A stretch of DNA of 64,000 nucleotides from JAWKWH01 sp963669285 (GTDB taxonomy: Bacteria > Pseudomonadota > Alphaproteobacteria > Rhizobiales > Rhizobiaceae), in contig CAXXSI010000009.1 of the NCBI GenBank assembly GCA_963669285.2, positions 1 to 64,000 of the forward strand, written 5' to 3'. The notes beneath the pieces were generated by a model that was given only the letters and a program-made list of their open reading frames with translations, made no database searches and was not told the DNA's origin. Both the position numbers and the translations under genes were made by a program. This document shows positions 63,544 through 64,000 of the stretch, piece by piece; positions within the stretch are counted from its first letter, which is position 1; every line of letters starts with the position of its first letter.

Positions 63544-64000
63544 AGAGCCGCCTCGATGGCAATTGAAAGCTTGTCGACTATTTCGCCGATCTGCTCTTCC
63601 TCCATCACGAAGGGTGGCGCCAGCAGTACGTGATCGCCGCGAACGCCGTCAATCGTCCCCCCCATGGGATAGCAGATCAGTCCGGCTTCGAAGGCCGCCT
63701 TCTTGATCTTTGCGTGCACGGCCAACTTCGGGTCAAAAGGCTCTTTGGTTTCGCGGTCACGAACAATTTCCAGACCGCGGAACAATCCACGGCCTCGAAT
63801 ATCGCCAATGTGCGGATGCTGTCCAAAAGCTGAATTCAGTTCTGAATCAAGTTTGTTGCCAAGTTCGCCAACCCGCCCAAGCAGATTTCGCTTCTGTATG
63901 GCGCGGACGACTGCAAGTGACGCCGCGCAGGCGGTCGGATGTCCCATGTATGTGTGGCCGTGTTGAAAAAAACCGGAGCCGGTCTCGATAGCCCGGTATA
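63540..64000 (-). CDS. Class III aminotransferase, C-terminal part (continues beyond window)
   Basis: The last 152 residues of a PLP-dependent aminotransferase whose 5' end lies beyond the window. It reads GSGFFQHGHTYMGHPTACAA near the start, a conserved stretch between the PLP-lysine and the C-terminal domain, then IGDIRGRGLFRGLEIVRD and LLAPPFVMEEEQIGEIVD, both typical of omega-amino-acid aminotransferases. The PLP lysine itself is not in view. Its stop overlaps the BKACE gene by 4 bp. Confidence 0.88.
   Translation of the reverse strand, partial: YRAIETGSGFFQHGHTYMGHPTACAASLAVVRAIQKRNLLGRVGELGNKLDSELNSAFGQHPHIGDIRGRGLFRGLEIVRDRETKEPFDPKLAVHAKIKKAAFEAGLICYPMGGTIDGVRGDHVLLAPPFVMEEEQIGEIVDKLSIAIEAAL

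Noticed and set aside
1..64000. CRISPR arrays, prophage or complete insertion sequences
   Set aside because: I found no regularly spaced repeats, no transposase or integrase domain and no phage structural gene on reading both strands.

Overview
The window looks like chromosomal DNA of an alphaproteobacterium, most likely of the order Hyphomicrobiales (Rhizobiales). The evidence is the run glmU - glmS - DUF502 gene - recG (opposite strand) - sdhE - mfd, an IalB-family invasion-associated protein, a bacterial phosphatidylcholine synthase, a UbiH-type hydroxylase, and many ABC importers joined by ATGA/GTGA overlaps. I estimate G+C in the high fifties by eye. The genus cannot be fixed from the sequence alone.

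Layout. 1-6571: the tail of a possible histidine phosphatase, then a dipeptide/oligopeptide ABC importer. This importer carries two lesions: a one-base frameshift in the fused ATPase gene, and a 307-bp MITE-like element with terminal inverted repeats inserted between the first permease's start codon and its apparent Shine-Dalgarno sequence. 6586-11304 (minus): four translationally coupled glycosyltransferases. 11576-14854: a large MscS-family channel and an FkbM-type methyltransferase. 14868-20315 (minus): a thioesterase, a three-gene signalling operon (receiver-only regulator, small membrane protein, symporter-linked CbrA-like histidine kinase) and a PrpR/RamB-like XRE regulator. 20548-26842: a LIV-type ABC importer with a Tat-exported binding protein, followed by a protein with a degenerate histidine-kinase dimerisation domain and a small unknown protein.

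26889-35020 (minus): a zinc alcohol dehydrogenase, a small cytochrome c and a complete periplasmic nitrate reductase cluster in the order napF-D-A-G-H-B-C. A near-ideal FNR/CRP-superfamily palindrome lies upstream. 35021-36131: a gene-poor stretch with a small secreted protein carrying a twin C-x10-C pattern, and tRNA-Lys(UUU). 36132-48108: ccdA, an EamA transporter, then the glmU-glmS-DUF502-recG-sdhE-mfd core. 48116-56638: a DsbA/FrnE-like oxidoreductase, a YejA-like peptide-binding protein, IalB, HspQ, an AEC transporter, a ubiquinone-type hydroxylase, and a DUF2182-DUF1326-pcs cassette.

56786-61524: a complete BMP/nucleoside-type ABC importer ending in a terminator. 61574-64000 (minus): an acyltransferase-3, a BKACE-family enzyme and the C-terminus of a class III aminotransferase coupled to it.

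How the parts fit. Nap FDAGHBC forms a quinol-to-nitrate electron path, and CcdA nearby could supply reductant for its haem proteins. The sensory block, the acyl-CoA-type regulator and the divergent LIV importer look like one nutrient-response neighbourhood. The most unusual items are the decaying peptide-transporter operon with its precisely placed element, the degenerate-kinase/STAS-like protein, the glycosyltransferase quartet, the enteric-type nap order and the twin C-x10-C secreted peptide. I saw no phage, integrase, full insertion sequence or CRISPR array.
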